DNA of 64,000 nucleotides from Diprion similis. Its lineage: Eukaryota > Arthropoda > Insecta > Hymenoptera > Diprionidae. The notes under the pieces were generated by a model. It made no database searches. It was not told the origin of the DNA and worked only from the letters and a program-made list of their open reading frames with translations. Numbering within the stretch: the first letter of the stretch is position 1; each line of letters starts with the position of its first letter. The stretch lies in contig NC_060106.1 of the NCBI RefSeq assembly GCF_021155765.1, forward strand, positions 3,045,501 through 3,109,500. The letters run 5' to 3'. Positions 1-13,289 of the stretch are shown in pieces. The position numbers were made by a program, and so were the translations under genes.

Positions 1-2438
1 TACCAGATAAGGTAGTTCTTCCCGTCGTCACAAATATTACAGAAATCTACGACTCATTGATTAGCAGATTAGTTGCTTGGAGTTTCGAAAATTTTGTGTT
101 TTTCTTTTTCACAGCTGATGCAGCTAGTTTTTTCACTTTGTACTGCGGGTATACGACGGGCCACCTTTGAGTTCTTTTTTCTTCTGATCACATTCTGACT
201 GTAACTGTTTCCTGTCAGTTTTTTCCCTCTATACGTAGCGGAGAGGTATATTGTCTCCGCTAAGGATGCTTCGGATCGTCTCTCTGAAACCTTTTGGTAC
301 CCCCTTCGCGTTCCGGAAAGGGGACCATCTGCAATAGAGTATCATTTTACAAAACCTTTCATCGATCGAACCTCTGGCTAAATTTGGTATTGCAAAACGG
401 GAGCACCTGTCTCTTTTTTCCTCAAATGAGCCGTAGGCACTTCTGGCGTGTCTCACGAAAGATATAGGTACTCGTAAAACTCAAGGCATTGAGCTCATGT
501 CAGGTACTTTTTTAACTACCGATTGATAGTCGATATCATTTACAGTTCACTTGGCTCAGCAAAATAATTCCTTGTTGATAATTATATTTGAAGACAATTT
601 GTATGGCAGGATGATGAGAGCTTATTTTCAAATGTAATTGTTCAAGATGCAAGAACGGCGTTGTAATTTGGATGATACGTTTTAAACTGAATCAAATGTT
701 CATTTACGTATTTATTTCCAGGCATTACAACTTCAAAGTATCGTAGAGTTTGAATCAATCAGAAAGTCAGGAGAATAGGAATAGTACCAACCCTCTGAGA
801 AATCAAGATGCAGTAACAAGAAGTCAAGAGTTTTAAACGTAACCGTTATTAAAAGTCTAATTGTTGGCAATCAACTACCAACTGATACTCCGTAAAACAT
901 TCAGATAGGGGTAGAGTGCTATGGCTGGATTTCGGTTGAGTATTATTTACTTACGGAAAACCAAAATTCGGCACAATAATTTAACGCTTGTACAAAGACA
1001 ACATTCCTAAACACGATTTACCTGATATGAACGCGGAGTTTTCCTCTCTCGGTTGAGCTGTTGAAATAAAACTCGTCACTTACCTTACCTAGCCGATTTT
1101 GATGATTCGGGCTGTGGGCGGTTCTGCGTGCTCGATGGTGATTTTTTATGATGTGAATTAACACTACTTACGTGCGATTGCCTTGGTTACAGCAATTGAA
1201 TTATTGGCTCTGTCAGAATGAATGAAATTTCTATTAATAATTATTTACTACATTTAAGGTCAAGGGTAACTAATTTGATTAGCTCGCAATATAGATTAAA
1301 CACAATGATTAAGTTTATTCCAATGCAGTTAAGTCGAAGTTATGATGATTGAATATTGTTGTTAAAATGATGATATTCAAATCAAAAGAGAAGTACTGAA
1401 TTTCTTCTTCGTTATTTTACTTATCTTGATTCTAGGAGATTTTGTGAACCACTCTGTTCTAATGATGGTATTAAACTGCCGCGATTGGAGGGTTTTGAAG
1501 AACTTCTCTGTTTAAATATTTTTGATTAACTGCCTCGTTTTAATGATGGTTTTGAACTGTCCTGTTTCTGCATACCGCAACGCTGTTCCGAGTTCATTCT
1601 TTAGCGTGCAGTTTTCTAACGCGTTTCGTAATTGGTTACTTTCAGTTTTATGGGAAGAGGACCAATACCGAAGATTGACGTATGTTGAGATAATATTTTG
1701 GGCCTTCGTTTTCGTCCTGAACTACGCCTGCTCTTAGCCCAGTGTAGTGGGTTACTTACGCCCGCTCCAGCCTTTTCCACGGGCGCGAATACGAATTTCC
1801 GTACTTGCATCATATATACTAAGATACGCTATTATGACCTTCAGTCGTTATTTCCTGAACAGACACCACTTAAAAAAGGTTATATTACGCTGCACGTGCA
1901 CGCCAATTCCTGCATGTCCGAAAATATAATAAAGTGATTTTCGGGGATCGAATTTGTCTTAGCGAACTGTTGTTTGACACTAAACAGTTTTTGCTCCAGT
2001 GTTGCTGAGATAGATAGTCAAAGCCATAAAAGGCATTGTACAAGCGAAAATACTTTGACCGTTAGCTTGCAATATTTAAAGGATACCATTGGTTCTTTGG
2101 TATGGTTCTTCTGGTACGCACGTGTACGTAAGTCTGTTTGGTTTCAGACTGCCATTAATATTACTTAACCATAAGGTTAGGATGAACAAGAATAAATGTT
2201 TCTCAAAATCGTTAGAAGATAAAAGAAACAGTATGCATGCAATGATTACGGACATTTAAAGTAAAGTATAAAAAAGACTTAAAACGAAATTATAAACGTT
2301 ATAAGTATACGAAAAGAATATATGAATCCATAGAATTGAACAGGTGATACAAAACGAAGCTAATATTCAGGGCTGTTGGGCATCGAGGATGTGACAAGAG
2401 TACTCTGGAATATGGTTATACCATGTTATTCGGTTCAA
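1..2438. other. AT-rich DNA, no gene recognised
   Basis: Both strands carry only short, compositionally random reading frames (under 80 codons). I see no recognisable protein motif, RNA gene or long repeat here. Confidence 0.6.
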
Positions 2439-2690
2439 TATGAGCCGTTCGCTCAAAGAATAACCTATTTCACATTTGGTCGTTTCGAGAAAAACTGGTT
2501 TAAGAGTTGACTCCGCGGATGGTAATAGGCTACGCACGTAGTTTAAACCACTCATAAAAAGATAAAAGTTGCATAAAATGTTACAAAATTTTACAGAGAC
2601 ACTTATTAGAATAACGTGTATGTACTAACACGCGAATCTAAAAAACGAACCTAAGTCGACTTAGGTTATTCTTTGAGCAAACGGCTCATA
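2439..2690. repeat. Short inverted-repeat unit (MITE-like)
   Basis: Bases 2439-2466 and 2663-2690 are inverted copies matching at 27 of 28 positions, separated by about 196 bp. A perfect 20-base palindrome, AACCTAAGTCGACTTAGGTT (2648-2667), overlaps the inner edge of the right arm. This shape fits a miniature foldback or inverted-repeat transposon remnant. I could not define a target-site duplication, so the outer limits are uncertain. Confidence 0.55.
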
Positions 2691-4183
2691 TAATGAGTTG
2701 TCCGTCACATTTCCTTCTACAAAATCTTATTATGTCTTATAAATCATTTCAAGTTTGCTGACATCTTTTCGCATTATCTTTTAAATTTCACGAAATTTCA
2801 TAAAATCAATTAAAACCTCATGAAGTCTTACAAAGGGACATGAATTTATGAAAGATTTAACGAACTTCGCTAAAGCTTCATCAAGCCCTAAACAGTCTTG
2901 TAAAACCTAATGAAATCCAATAAAGTTCCATGGAGTTCCATGAACTTTTAGGAAATCCCGGCTTTCAATCTTCGAACTCCCGTGTATAACATTTACACCT
3001 GCCTTTCATTAAAAATTACGATTTATATTTGCAAATGATGTAACGCTTGTGTGATGGCATAAGGTTGTAACCACCAAAAATGCGAATTTATTTGTGAAAG
3101 GGTTTTTTTCACAATTTTTTTCCTTCGCCCTTTAGAATTTCAAAATTTGCAACTTATTACACAGTGAAGATATCGACTTTCCGAACGTTGATTATTCAAA
3201 TCGCCAATTATCGATATAATAGGAATATCAATAATGGTTTTAGTTGATGAATATATACTTGAGCCCAAAAAGTGAAAAAAATTATTCTTGTCGGTATAGT
3301 TTTTCATGCTTGAATCAGTAGTAGAAGGTTGCGTCTATCAGTACATATACGACCCTTCTCTCTTACTCAAACTGTTATTCAATTCCAAAGTTTCTGGAGG
3401 TATTTTTATGTTATGAGGTATTGCCTTTCTCAACAGCAAACGGTCGTAAAATAATGCTTACAACCTCGTGCCATTAGACACGAGATATATCAATTTATAT
3501 TAGTAAACAAAAATATAAGCTCATTTTTGCATCTAGTCTACGTTCAAACAAATTATTGATCTTCTTAATACTTGCTAGTTTTAGTGATGATTTTGAAAGC
3601 TCATGTGTTGCCCTCTCGCGGACCCATATACATATACATCGTAACTTCACACGGTTTGAATGTTTTCGATTGGATGATTTCGAAAACAAAACTTTGTCTC
3701 CTTATCAAGAACATCGTCGATTAGGCCGAAATCTGATGAAAATCTGAAGATTTTAGACGAAATCTCAAGACTGATAGCGAAATCTTTAAAAATAGTCTGT
3801 GAAATCGAAAGAACGGAATAAAAATCAACCAATTCGGAGGTTCATGAAAAAATAGGCACCAATACATAATATCTGCAATTTGCGAATGCATTTATTTCAC
3901 AAGTTGGTGGCCCTAAATATTGGGAATAAAAACATCACATAACTGAAAGTTCCTAATATATTTATGATTACAATTCAGATTGTAAGATATAAATCTGTCT
4001 GAATTTCCTTGTTCGATATTTATGATTATATATTTCTAGGAAAATTGGCCATGATATAAAGCGAAAGTTTGAGTTTTAAAAATTGAGTTTTAATCTAATT
4101 CCTCGAAACTGGGTGTATAGGGGCTCACAAGGTCATCAATGCAAAAAATAGGATCAGATTTAAGAAATTTTCAAAATTCAAAA
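2691..4183. other. AT-rich DNA, no gene recognised
   Basis: No supported gene. Between about 2750 and 2950 there is a loose, quasi-periodic run of words such as CATGAA, TAAAGTTC and CTTACAAA that may be a decayed minisatellite. The short ORFs near 3500-3830 lie on both strands in overlapping frames and look like chance. Confidence 0.5.
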
Positions 4184-4250
4184 TGGCAGATCTAATATGA
4201 GCAAATAGGATCAATTTTTATATTTTCAGTTCACCATATTAGATCTGCCA
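4184..4250. repeat. Perfect 16-bp inverted repeat
   Basis: TGGCAGATCTAATATG (4184-4199) is repeated in exact reverse complement at 4235-4250, with a 35-base loop. It sits in a stretch (about 4100-4330) with runs of AAATTTTCAAAATTC type and is probably the core of a small foldback repeat. No coding potential. Confidence 0.6.
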
Positions 4251-6940
4251 TCTTGTATTTTCAAATCCTGACGTCGAATTCGTTTTAAACGACCCCGAAA
4301 ACCCCCGACAAATTTCATAATCCTCATAAAATCCTTCTTAGAACATCAATAATAACACCTTCGAAGTCCAATGATGCTAAAAGAATGACAGCATGATCCC
4401 AAAAAATGAAACTGAATGAAAAATACAAAATCTTGAATAACAAACGAAAAAAGGTGTTTCATACATGAGACGCTGTGGCACAAGGGATTAAGGGGGTGTC
4501 CTAGTTGATTTCGACGTTGTCGTATATGTCTCAAGTTATTCAAGTGTATGTATCTCAAACGCAACAAAGTGCATAACAGCTCCATTCTACATGCAAAAAA
4601 ACTGAAAAAACCACTCCAACACATTTTTTTCAACGCAAAAATAAAAGAATGGTATAACATCTAAGAAATCGCGATGGTAAATTTGTAGATATCAATCCAG
4701 TTTCTTTCGCCTTTCGCTGTTGGCTGTTTACTCTCATTCAAGTCTGTACACAACGATTTGTTTTCAGGAAGATAAACGTGTTTATCAAATGGTGAAATAA
4801 CAATACAGAAAGGAAATGCTTTCACGTAAACCAGACGTAATTCATCTACAAGTAGACAATTAGAGTGCTTTTTATATTTGGGGCGTAGAATTATTTCATC
4901 AATCACTTTTCTACTCCAATTTTTAGTAAATATCTTCTGGTAAACTTTCAAGTGTTTACTTTAAAATTGAAGATAAATATTCTCCCTCGTGAATCTCCCT
5001 CAATTTTCAATAGAGTATGCCTAATTCATTCACCAACATATGAACATTTGAGAGATGTATTTAAGAAAAATAGTTCTTGACTATGGATCGATAGGTATTG
5101 AAGTGATGTATCGAATATCAGTTTAAATTTTGTTTGAAAATAATGAATGTAATATTTCTCGTATATCAAAGTTTTTGACGGATTGGGCTATTACTATACC
5201 TACTATTCATTTTATCCAAACTTATTGTACGATTTTTTTTTAAGCGAATTATAGCACATTAAAGACAGCTGCCCTGAGTTTCGGTTTCATGTGAACACAA
5301 GGGCGAGCACAGCGCGACTATCGATCGGAGTCAGAGAGAGTGAGAATACTACCTGCACCGCTAATGCCAACATCACGTTTTATACAGTCTCTGACTCTGG
5401 TTATCCTCGTACTCTAAACGCTAGATTGCGTTAACCTTTCTATTTACTGTTAGTCACTCGGTGGTTGTGATCCTGGTTTCCGCTAAGCGCTAACTTGATA
5501 AGTGATGATCCTGTCTGTTTGCGCAAGTTGCATTAAAAACTCTCTTCTAGTTTCTACTTTGCATTACTAATGGCGATACAGGAAAACTGTTGGTTTCAGT
5601 GTGAATCACAATTTTTATAGCCTCAACGAATATTTACAGTTCACAAGACTTTTCATTTAAATGATGGGTATTGAAAATTGCCATATTTTTGTTTTTAACG
5701 TATGCTTCTACTAGGAAAAACTTGACGGTTCAATTTTCAACAAACTCCCATCATGATCTCAGAAACTGCTCGATAAGAAACTATAAAATTCACAAGACTG
5801 CACATTCAAATTGTCATATCCTGTTTATCTCAGCACCTTTGGTAAAAGCGCGCACACACGCGCATACGCGCACACAAACTCGAATATCGTTTATTCACGG
5901 TCCCAAAATAACTGCCACCTACTGAATATAGTTATCAACAGTATAATCGAACGTAATGACTGTGAAACGAATGAAATAATGCAATCGGGAAAAAGGTTGA
6001 TCATAGTAAAGTACTCGTTTTAACAAGAAAAATGAGTATTGACGACAAGAGATTTTGGTCGAATTTGTTGGTTCATCCATAGTTAGGTTGGCTTATTAGG
6101 TGGTGAAAACTAGAGCGAAAGATGCTATTTTTGTGGCTTGTTTCATCCAGACTGAGGAAGTTATTTTCTTCCATTATCTTTATGAGAATTTCTGTCCCCA
6201 AGGAAAAAGCATACTTCTATTCCTTAACAATTGATGAAGATAATATTTTGTGATAATCTTCAAATGATCTTTTTGTTTAGCAGTACAATTCAGTTCATGG
6301 AATTTACAATCTTCTTAAACTAACATGAAGATCTGGCTTAGGGACTGGAGTCAGGATTGGCTGTAAAAACTGATGAGAAATAACTGTGAATAAAGTGTTG
6401 AATTAAGAGAGAGTGCACAATTCTTAGTGAGATGGTCTATCTTTGAGGTGTTACTGTAACTGGTCCTCACAGATGAGACCATACTCGAAAGCTGCTAGAT
6501 ACTTGTAAGAGTAGATCTTGAAGCTGTGAGAAAACCAGAGTTAGCCAGCAAGGTTGAGAGCGTATTGATCACAAGAGCTTAGGGATGCTTCTAGATATTA
6601 ACGAGATAACCTTGAGGCTGAGAGTGACTGAAGGGTAGCCAGCAAGGTTGAAAATTGACTAAAGCCTCGTGAAGGTGAATTTACGGCCTAGAAGCACCCA
6701 AAATGAGGTAGTATTTGCTCAGTGATAATCATTGAATGCAAAATGAAACCGTATGTACTGTATTAAATACAACACAATGCATCAATTGAACGAGGGTAGT
6801 GTGTCGACGAGAGATTGCTAATTTAACCTTTTGGACACACTTATAAACAATACACAGGTTGACTCCAGTACGTTTGGTTGCTCTCATAAAATCTGATCGA
6901 GAACTGAACACGAGCGGGGTGGAGCGCTCCCTTATATGTA
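4251..6940. other. AT-rich DNA, no gene recognised
   Basis: No convincing coding sequence. It holds a short CA/CG-rich microsatellite near 5845-5880, a more GC-rich patch near 5270-5520, and two copies of GCCAGCAAGGTTGA near 6551 and 6637. Minus-strand reading frames near 4350-4950 are low-complexity and show no family signature. Confidence 0.5.
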
Positions 6941-7063
6941 CGGGGTGTCCCAACTGAAACTATGCATTAGAATATCTCGGAAATGAGAACTGCTATCGAA
7001 AAATGGTTCAGATGAGAATTCTATAGTTTCGGGGAGTGGGGGGGGGGGGGGGGGGGGGGGGGG
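6941..7063. repeat. Repeat end and 26-base G tract
   Basis: The G run covers 7038-7063. The preceding 90 bases (GGGGTGTCCC..., ATATCTCGGAAA, GATGAGAATT) partly match, in inverse orientation, bases 10080-10135 (ATATCTCGGAAA and ATGAGAATT again in reverse complement). This suggests the two ends of one element, or two copies of a shared repeat end, bracketing 7.0-10.1 kb. The length of the G tract is likely to be unreliable. Confidence 0.35.
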
Positions 7064-7330
7064 CATATAACGATTATGTCAGTTTGGTTGTGAGTAGTGA
7101 TGCTTGTCGGAAATTAGCATGAATGCAGTTTTTTTGAATAGCAACCAATTTTCTCCGGTCCTCCTGAAATTCGGTCAAATACGATAAAAGTTCATATCTC
7201 AAGAATTTGTCATTGCCTGCTATTGTCATGATAGGTGTTCTGTTTGAAATGCAATAACGATTAACGATGCGACATTCATGTTTTTAAATTTTATTTATTG
7301 TTAGGTCATTTTTCAATCGCAATCATTTGG

Positions 7331-7338
7331 TATAAAAG
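7331..7338 (+). promoter_or_regulatory. TATA box before the orphan ORF
   Basis: TATAAAAG lies 33 bp before the ATG at 7364, close to the usual TATA-to-start distance with a very short leader. The same octamer precedes genes of the Polinton later in the window. Confidence 0.4.
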
Positions 7339-7363
7339 CATGGTTGTATCAAGAGTTCATTAA

Positions 7364-7720
7364 ATGTTCGATCACATTTCCCTCTGTCTAAATGCAAAGT
7401 TGCAGCTGACGTTGGAAATGCCGGGGTGTGGCGAGCAGAGTATTACGTTGGATCTTACCATGACTGAGAATACTGTTCTAGTTACTACTCTATTCCCTGA
7501 AATTACTATCGTGAAATATTTCCGAGTTTCGAATAGTCATAACTGGCGATCCGTGAACGATATAAACTTTTATTACGAATGGCTGAATTCGTCTTACCGT
7601 GAGGTACAACATTCGTTTCGGGAAAAAATCGTACTCGAAGCACGGGAGCGAGACCATCCGCCGGTGAGGATGGGAAACAGGATCCAGACGGATGCTGAGA
7701 ACTACATGGCGGCTTATTAG
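7364..7720 (+). CDS. Hypothetical protein, 118 aa
   Basis: An ATG-started ORF of 118 codons ending in TAG. I do not recognise a family. The predicted protein has an N-terminal part with alternating hydrophobic residues that could form beta strands, and a charged C-terminal part rich in Arg and Glu (around ARERDHPPVRMG). No signal peptide, membrane segment or metal-binding pattern is visible. It stands alone between a G-tract repeat and a CpG-rich noncoding stretch, 33 bp after a TATAAAAG box. That placement is the main reason to list it. It could be a chance ORF, an orphan gene of an unidentified mobile element, or an exon of a longer gene. Low confidence that it is translated. Confidence 0.25.
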   Translation: MFDHISLCLNAKLQLTLEMPGCGEQSITLDLTMTENTVLVTTLFPEITIVKYFRVSNSHNWRSVNDINFYYEWLNSSYREVQHSFREKIVLEARERDHPPVRMGNRIQTDAENYMAAY

Positions 7721-10070
7721 AGGGAGAGAGCGTGATAGAGCGGTCTCTATAACAGCGAATATTCTAAGAAATTGAAAACTGTGAGGTGCTAATGAGTATT
7801 AGAAATCAGAAAGAAATAGACGTATTCGGCGGTACACAGAAACGTGCCGACTTTTTTAAACACGATCACCTGATAATTTTTCCTAAACCCTTTATAATCT
7901 TACCAATCGAAATATGTAAGTAACGATTTGTTTTACCACATGAGATAATTATTTTAAAAAGGACCCCATAGAAAACTTATGGAAATTGGCTGTCGGTGAA
8001 ATTGGCCCGCTTTTCAGTATATTTAAGTACTGTAACGGGCTTTTTACTTCACCCGGGGGAAAGCGGGGTCGGCATAGAGGCTCGTTTACAAAAATGGCGT
8101 TGACCAACACGGCAATAGAAATATGGAAAAGTAAAGATTGACGGCACTGCAGAACAGGTGTTGGGCGCCAGGCTCGAGAGAGCCGTAACAGACTATACTC
8201 TTACCAGATTCGAAATTTACCGTCCAATAGCATTCGTTCGCCGACTCGAACGGGGAACCAAACTCACACCACCAAATCTCAAAGCGAAACTATAGCAGGG
8301 GCAAGCACAAACAAAAACAGCCGACTAGCTAGCGGTGAGGGGAACGTGGGCGCGAAGGTGAAATAGTATAGATGATAATCGAATGATTATATATGTAATT
8401 ACCAGCATTTATTCACAGGCAACGCCGTTACGGCAAGGCAGAAGGCAACAGGCAATAAAATATTTACACGGCAAGCGGTCTTATCGGTGGCGGTACGCTT
8501 CGATATAATTCAAAAATAAATAAAAATCGAACAAAATAGTATAAAATATAACACAGCAACAAAATTAAACAATTCAATAGGACACGGCAAAGATCAAGCA
8601 GTATAAGCTAGAAGCGACGAGCGGCAAGCGACCAAGGTAAGCGAATAATAAGCGGCGTAAAATCCGTAACAATTCAATAACTCGTGCGACTACAGGCTCG
8701 TTGTGAAGCAAATCCGTAAACAATTTCAAAACTCAAGACACGGCAGAACAATTCCAAAAACAAGCTTGCTAACAATCTAACGGCTTCACAAACACGAGAT
8801 AATCCTCCTTCACTTTTTCTATATTATCGGCACGGTCGCCTGTCGCTGCTTGACGGTGGTAGTTACGCTCGGCAACGACGGCACGGGCGCACACACTCAC
8901 TCACAGATTCTCTCTCTCTCTCACACTCACGTACTTGATACGCGGCCGGGAAGCGGCACGGTACACGATCTATTACAAGTTATATGTTACAAAAAAGCGG
9001 CAAAAAATTATCGAATGAACAACCAGAGTATCTTATCGTAATTATAACAGATCAAGGTAGCAAGTAAAATCAGAAATACAATTGAATAGAAAAGCTTAGC
9101 TACCACGAGGCTCGCGGGCTTTCACACAAGATGGCCGATCAAAGCCGGCCGGCAACCTGTTACAGAGGGAAAAATGGCCTGAGGCCGTTGAGAATCTATA
9201 GCCAGCGAGATTCGGGATAGCGACAGCCTACCTTATTACGGCAAACGGTTCCGGTCTTCCACAAAGCAAGACGGCAACTACTTGTCTTCTCTTAACGACG
9301 ATATCGGCACAAAACTGCTGTACAAGCGAAGCGGTGAGGCTTAGAAAACTTTAAACGGGTACACTACGATACACGGCGTGGCAACTAGCAGCGCAGCGCA
9401 AGGGAGAGTGAGGTGGAGTGAGGTGGCCGCCGGCCCTCGGCGATCGCGATCCCGCGGTGGCGCTACGGGAGGGGATGATAGGTAGATTGGCGAGAGACCG
9501 GCGGGAGCCTAGGCAGCCGGTCTGTTCGCCGCGCTATGCTGCGTGTTGCGAGGGTGGTCTGGCGAAGGCGGAAATGTCCTGTCGGCATCGGCGGGCCCAG
9601 GGGGAGGCTGAGTCCGGTGGTTTGTGGGTGCCGGGTGGCAAGGCCGGTCTTATCGGAGGCTCAGGTGGAGGCAACTCGACCCCTGGGCGGCAGCGGCAGC
9701 ATGTCCTTGGCGGCATCGAGGTCCGAGCAAGCAACAGCGCGACTACTGGGTCCGGGGTTTCAAACTCCGCGCCGGTCGTCCTGTGGTCCCTCCGCGTTTC
9801 CCGCGACGGCAGCGCAGGGTGGTCGTTGGATGACGTCGGCATTGGCGGCGGCAGTGGCGGCGGCAGTGGCGGTCACCTCAGAGAATGGGTTGGGGGAGTA
9901 ACAAAAAGCATTAGCAACAATAAATAAACCTTAAGGCTAACTCTGGTTGTTCATCGGCGGCACGGCAGGACTCTCCCTTGCTCTTTAAGAGCGCTTGACG
10001 CGACCGCCTGGGAGTGGAGGTGCGGGTCGGTGACGGGCTGGTAGACCCGCCACGTCACAGTACGTATCCT
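7721..10070. other. CpG-rich noncoding stretch
   Basis: This stretch is clearly richer in GC and CpG than its surroundings, especially 8030-8350, 8580-8960 and 9360-10060, with recurrent CGGCAA/ACGGCA words. The ORFs at about 9418-9927 overlap on three frames and both strands and are glycine/arginine or proline rich, as expected of GC-rich noncoding DNA. No transposase, polymerase or gag motif was found. It may be the body of a non-autonomous element bracketed by the inverted ends near 6.95 and 10.1 kb. Confidence 0.4.
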
Positions 10071-11219
10071 CCACATCATAAATTCTCATAGACACCAGTC
10101 TCAAAAATTAGTAGTTTCCGAGATATAGGCTTTGAAAGAGTTGTGTATGGATTTTTTGATATCTATGGATCACGCGATGCTTACGAAACACAAAGCTTTA
10201 AGGGGAACTTGAAATGAAATCATCACTCAACAACTGCACAGTCGATTCGCAAAGACTCCGCACCCTCGTGAGAAACAGGACAAGTCGATTATTGCAAGAG
10301 TCTCGTTTTTCACGCAAAATCTGACGTTGTACCTCATTCTAGTAAACCAGCGGGTTCTTCATGGATGGAATAAATGCATTGATCTATCTGTGAAAATCAA
10401 GCGTGTAGATTTTCGAGTAATTTGTTTGACTGCAAGTCCTTTTGAAGCCTTATGATTCATGAAAATCACGAAATCCATAGGTATGAAAAAAAATCTGGAC
10501 ACTTTTATTCCAAAGCTTGTTCTCGAAAACTACTGATTTTTGGGATTTGTGTCCAAGAGAATTTTCGATCGTTAAAATATGTACATTAACATACTGAAAA
10601 TCCAGCCAATTCGACCGGGAGCCAATTTCCATAAGGATTCTGCGGAGTTCTTTTTATCAAAAACTTTACATTATCATACCACTGGGACTTGTTAATAGAA
10701 AGAATGTTTGACAGAATAGATTATCCATACGCGTGTATTGTTATATTTGATATACTCAGCTCTCAATAAACTGTAGTAGGAACAAAAAACTTGCAAACAA
10801 ACATGTCATAAATTTGGAACGCAAGACAATTATTTCAATACCAAAGAATTCATAACTCAGAAAATGTTTTTCTTGTTGCAGAACGGTTTTGGGTGGTCCT
10901 GTTTGAGGGTGAGTAAGATTTTTTCCTCAAGTTCGATCAGAATTGGTAAAACTGTATAATATCTAAATTAAGTAGTTAAAATTACAAGAAAAAAAGTAAA
11001 GGGGCAAAGCAAAGAAGCGTATACTACATAAAACAAAATGCAAGCCTTAGACTAAATGTAAAATCAATAACCTGAGAAACATGTCCTTCAGGCAGCATTT
11101 CGATATTACATGACGTTTATTTTCTGCAACCCCCCCCCCCCCCCCAAATCATGTGGCGTAATATTTAAAAGCTCCCTAGTATATTCAACACACTGGCCAC
11201 CGAATGTATTAACGCTAAA
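10071..11219. other. AT-rich DNA with a C tract, no gene recognised
   Basis: No supported gene. It includes a partial inverse match to 6941-7030 at its left edge and a 16-base C tract at 11130-11145. Confidence 0.45.
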
Positions 11220-12770
11220 TTTCTGTTACCCTCAGCTGAGGACTTACCGTTGACACTTTAGCGCGACTCTCTAATTACTCGGTAATTTATTGAACGACAA
11301 GAAAAGGTACTCGTTGGGTGCTAGACGCTCCAACGTTAGTTTTTAAACAAAACGGAAAAGATGAAGTACGATAGTAATAATAGAGAACTCGTTGTATGGC
11401 TGACTGAGCTCAGGTACTCACATGAACTGGTAGAGTAGCGATATCCAAGGCAGTTAACGATAATTAAAGAAATGAGGGAAATGAAGTAATGAAGAAATAA
11501 GCTCGAATCAAAGAAGTTAACAGGTCAATTAGTCGTATATTGTCGATTAATTTCACGAGCGTTAGATCAGTCAAATTTGTTACAGAAGATAGCAATAAAT
11601 AATTAGTCAACAAGGATGGCTTACAAGGTTTTAGATAAAATAAAGTAAACGATAGCTTGAATGAAGGTGATAGTTAACAAAGAGAATTAGTCGTAGGTCG
11701 GAATAAACGATACAATGCAAAAGGCTACTTAAAATTACACGTCACTGGGCGACGTGATTCTACCCACGTTTCCGAAAACGACACTACGAGAATTGGTAGT
11801 TTGTTAAGTTAAAGCAAGAGCTAAACTTTATTGAAAATCGGTAGTTGACGGAACTGACGATAGCTCGGAACGATAGTGACAAGCAAATAAAATACAATTT
11901 AATATAGACAGTAACTAACAAGAGAGATTGACGTTGATTAACAATTTTCACAGATCGGTAGCTTATACGAGAGAATATTATTTACAACGTTGAAGTGATA
12001 ATTTGCAACGGTCAAAATTACGAGGTAAAATTACCAAGGAAATTCGAAATTATAATTAATGAGAGAATACAAAAATTATGCGAGACCGAGAGACTTAAAG
12101 AAGCGTTCGAAAGAAAAAGAAGTACACTAAATACACCTGATTACGATAAACAGAACTCAAAATTAACAAAGAAATACGGTATTTAAGAAACATGAAAAAT
12201 ATAACAGATAATAAGCAATACAAAATCAGTAATAAGCGATAGAAAAGTTCGGTAGTATTCAGCGGCTTAATCTACGCTCGGCTGTACTCCAAGTAACTCG
12301 ATTTACGATACAAAATTCATGCACAAAGCAAATAAAATATAATAATCAGTACGATACAAAAGCAATACATTACAAGAATCAGAGAAAATCACAAATACAA
12401 ACGATATTATTTGATAGCTACGAGGTAGCTCAACGATAATTTTGAAGCATTGATTATTTAACGAAATCATGCGGTCACACGAAGGCTTAGGTGATATCGT
12501 CACAAGACGATAATTAAGATACTAGAGAAAATAGGAATTGTGACCAACTTCGTAACATTACGATAGAAAGGCAGAAGCCTTACCTTGGTTAGCGACGCCA
12601 ATAAGTAAACACTGATTCTAAATTAAAATAAACTCAGCGACAGAAAAGCAAAAGAGAAGGAAGGAAATGAATTCACGGGAAAAGAAGAAGCTAACGATAG
12701 TAAAAAAAAAGGAAATCTAACGATAAGGCAACGAGAGCGAGATAGTAGCGAACCTGTCTCCTGGTGGGCT
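11220..12770 (+). repeat. Left arm of the foldback element
   Basis: Inverted copy of 13290-14556 joined to 17652-18045. Short ORFs inside it (for example near 11995-12186 and 12303-12503) are AT-rich, are not kept intact in the opposite arm as far as I can read, and are not called as genes. Confidence 0.7.
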
Positions 12771-13289
12771 GAGCGTAGAATATGCAGAGTTCGGGGTCCG
12801 GATCACCGATCTCGCCGTTGTCGTCAGGTGACTCTTATTGTGCAGCACCTCATTGTTTGCCTCCACCGGCTTCGTCGTATAGCAGTGGCCATCTGCCCAG
12901 GATACATCACGGAGATTATGCAGTCGCGCGAGGGCTTACAGCAACTCATCGTTCGTGGACCATGACTCAAAATGATTGTAGTCCTTACTAGTAGGAAGGC
13001 TGTGTCGATCCTCAGAACGAGGGCTTTATCAAACGAGACGTAGTGTTTTGGGGTCGGTCCGGCACCTGGCCGATAAGTCGGGGGACGACAAGCTGCGGTC
13101 TGCCCTGTATATGAAATCACGTGTAACACAACACGCAACATCTAGCGGTAATCGTCGAAAACGCATGACCAAGTCGTAACCGATATTCGCTACACAGGAA
13201 TGACCTATTTATAGTGAGGAACAAACGACCAATCAAAAGGAAGAAGAATCACCTGACGACAACGACGAGATTGGTAATCCGGACTCCGA
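12771..13289. other. Unique centre of the foldback element
   Basis: This GC-richer spacer between the arms carries a 69-codon plus-strand ORF (12782-12991, Ser/Pro/His rich) and an overlapping 105-codon minus-strand ORF. Neither shows a known domain. It could be the remains of a gene or simply a loop. Confidence 0.35.

Noticed and set aside
9418..9927. 169-aa ORF in the CpG-rich block
   Set aside because: Three overlapping frames and the opposite strand are all open, composition is Gly/Ser/Arg-rich, and no domain is visible. GC-rich DNA explains it.
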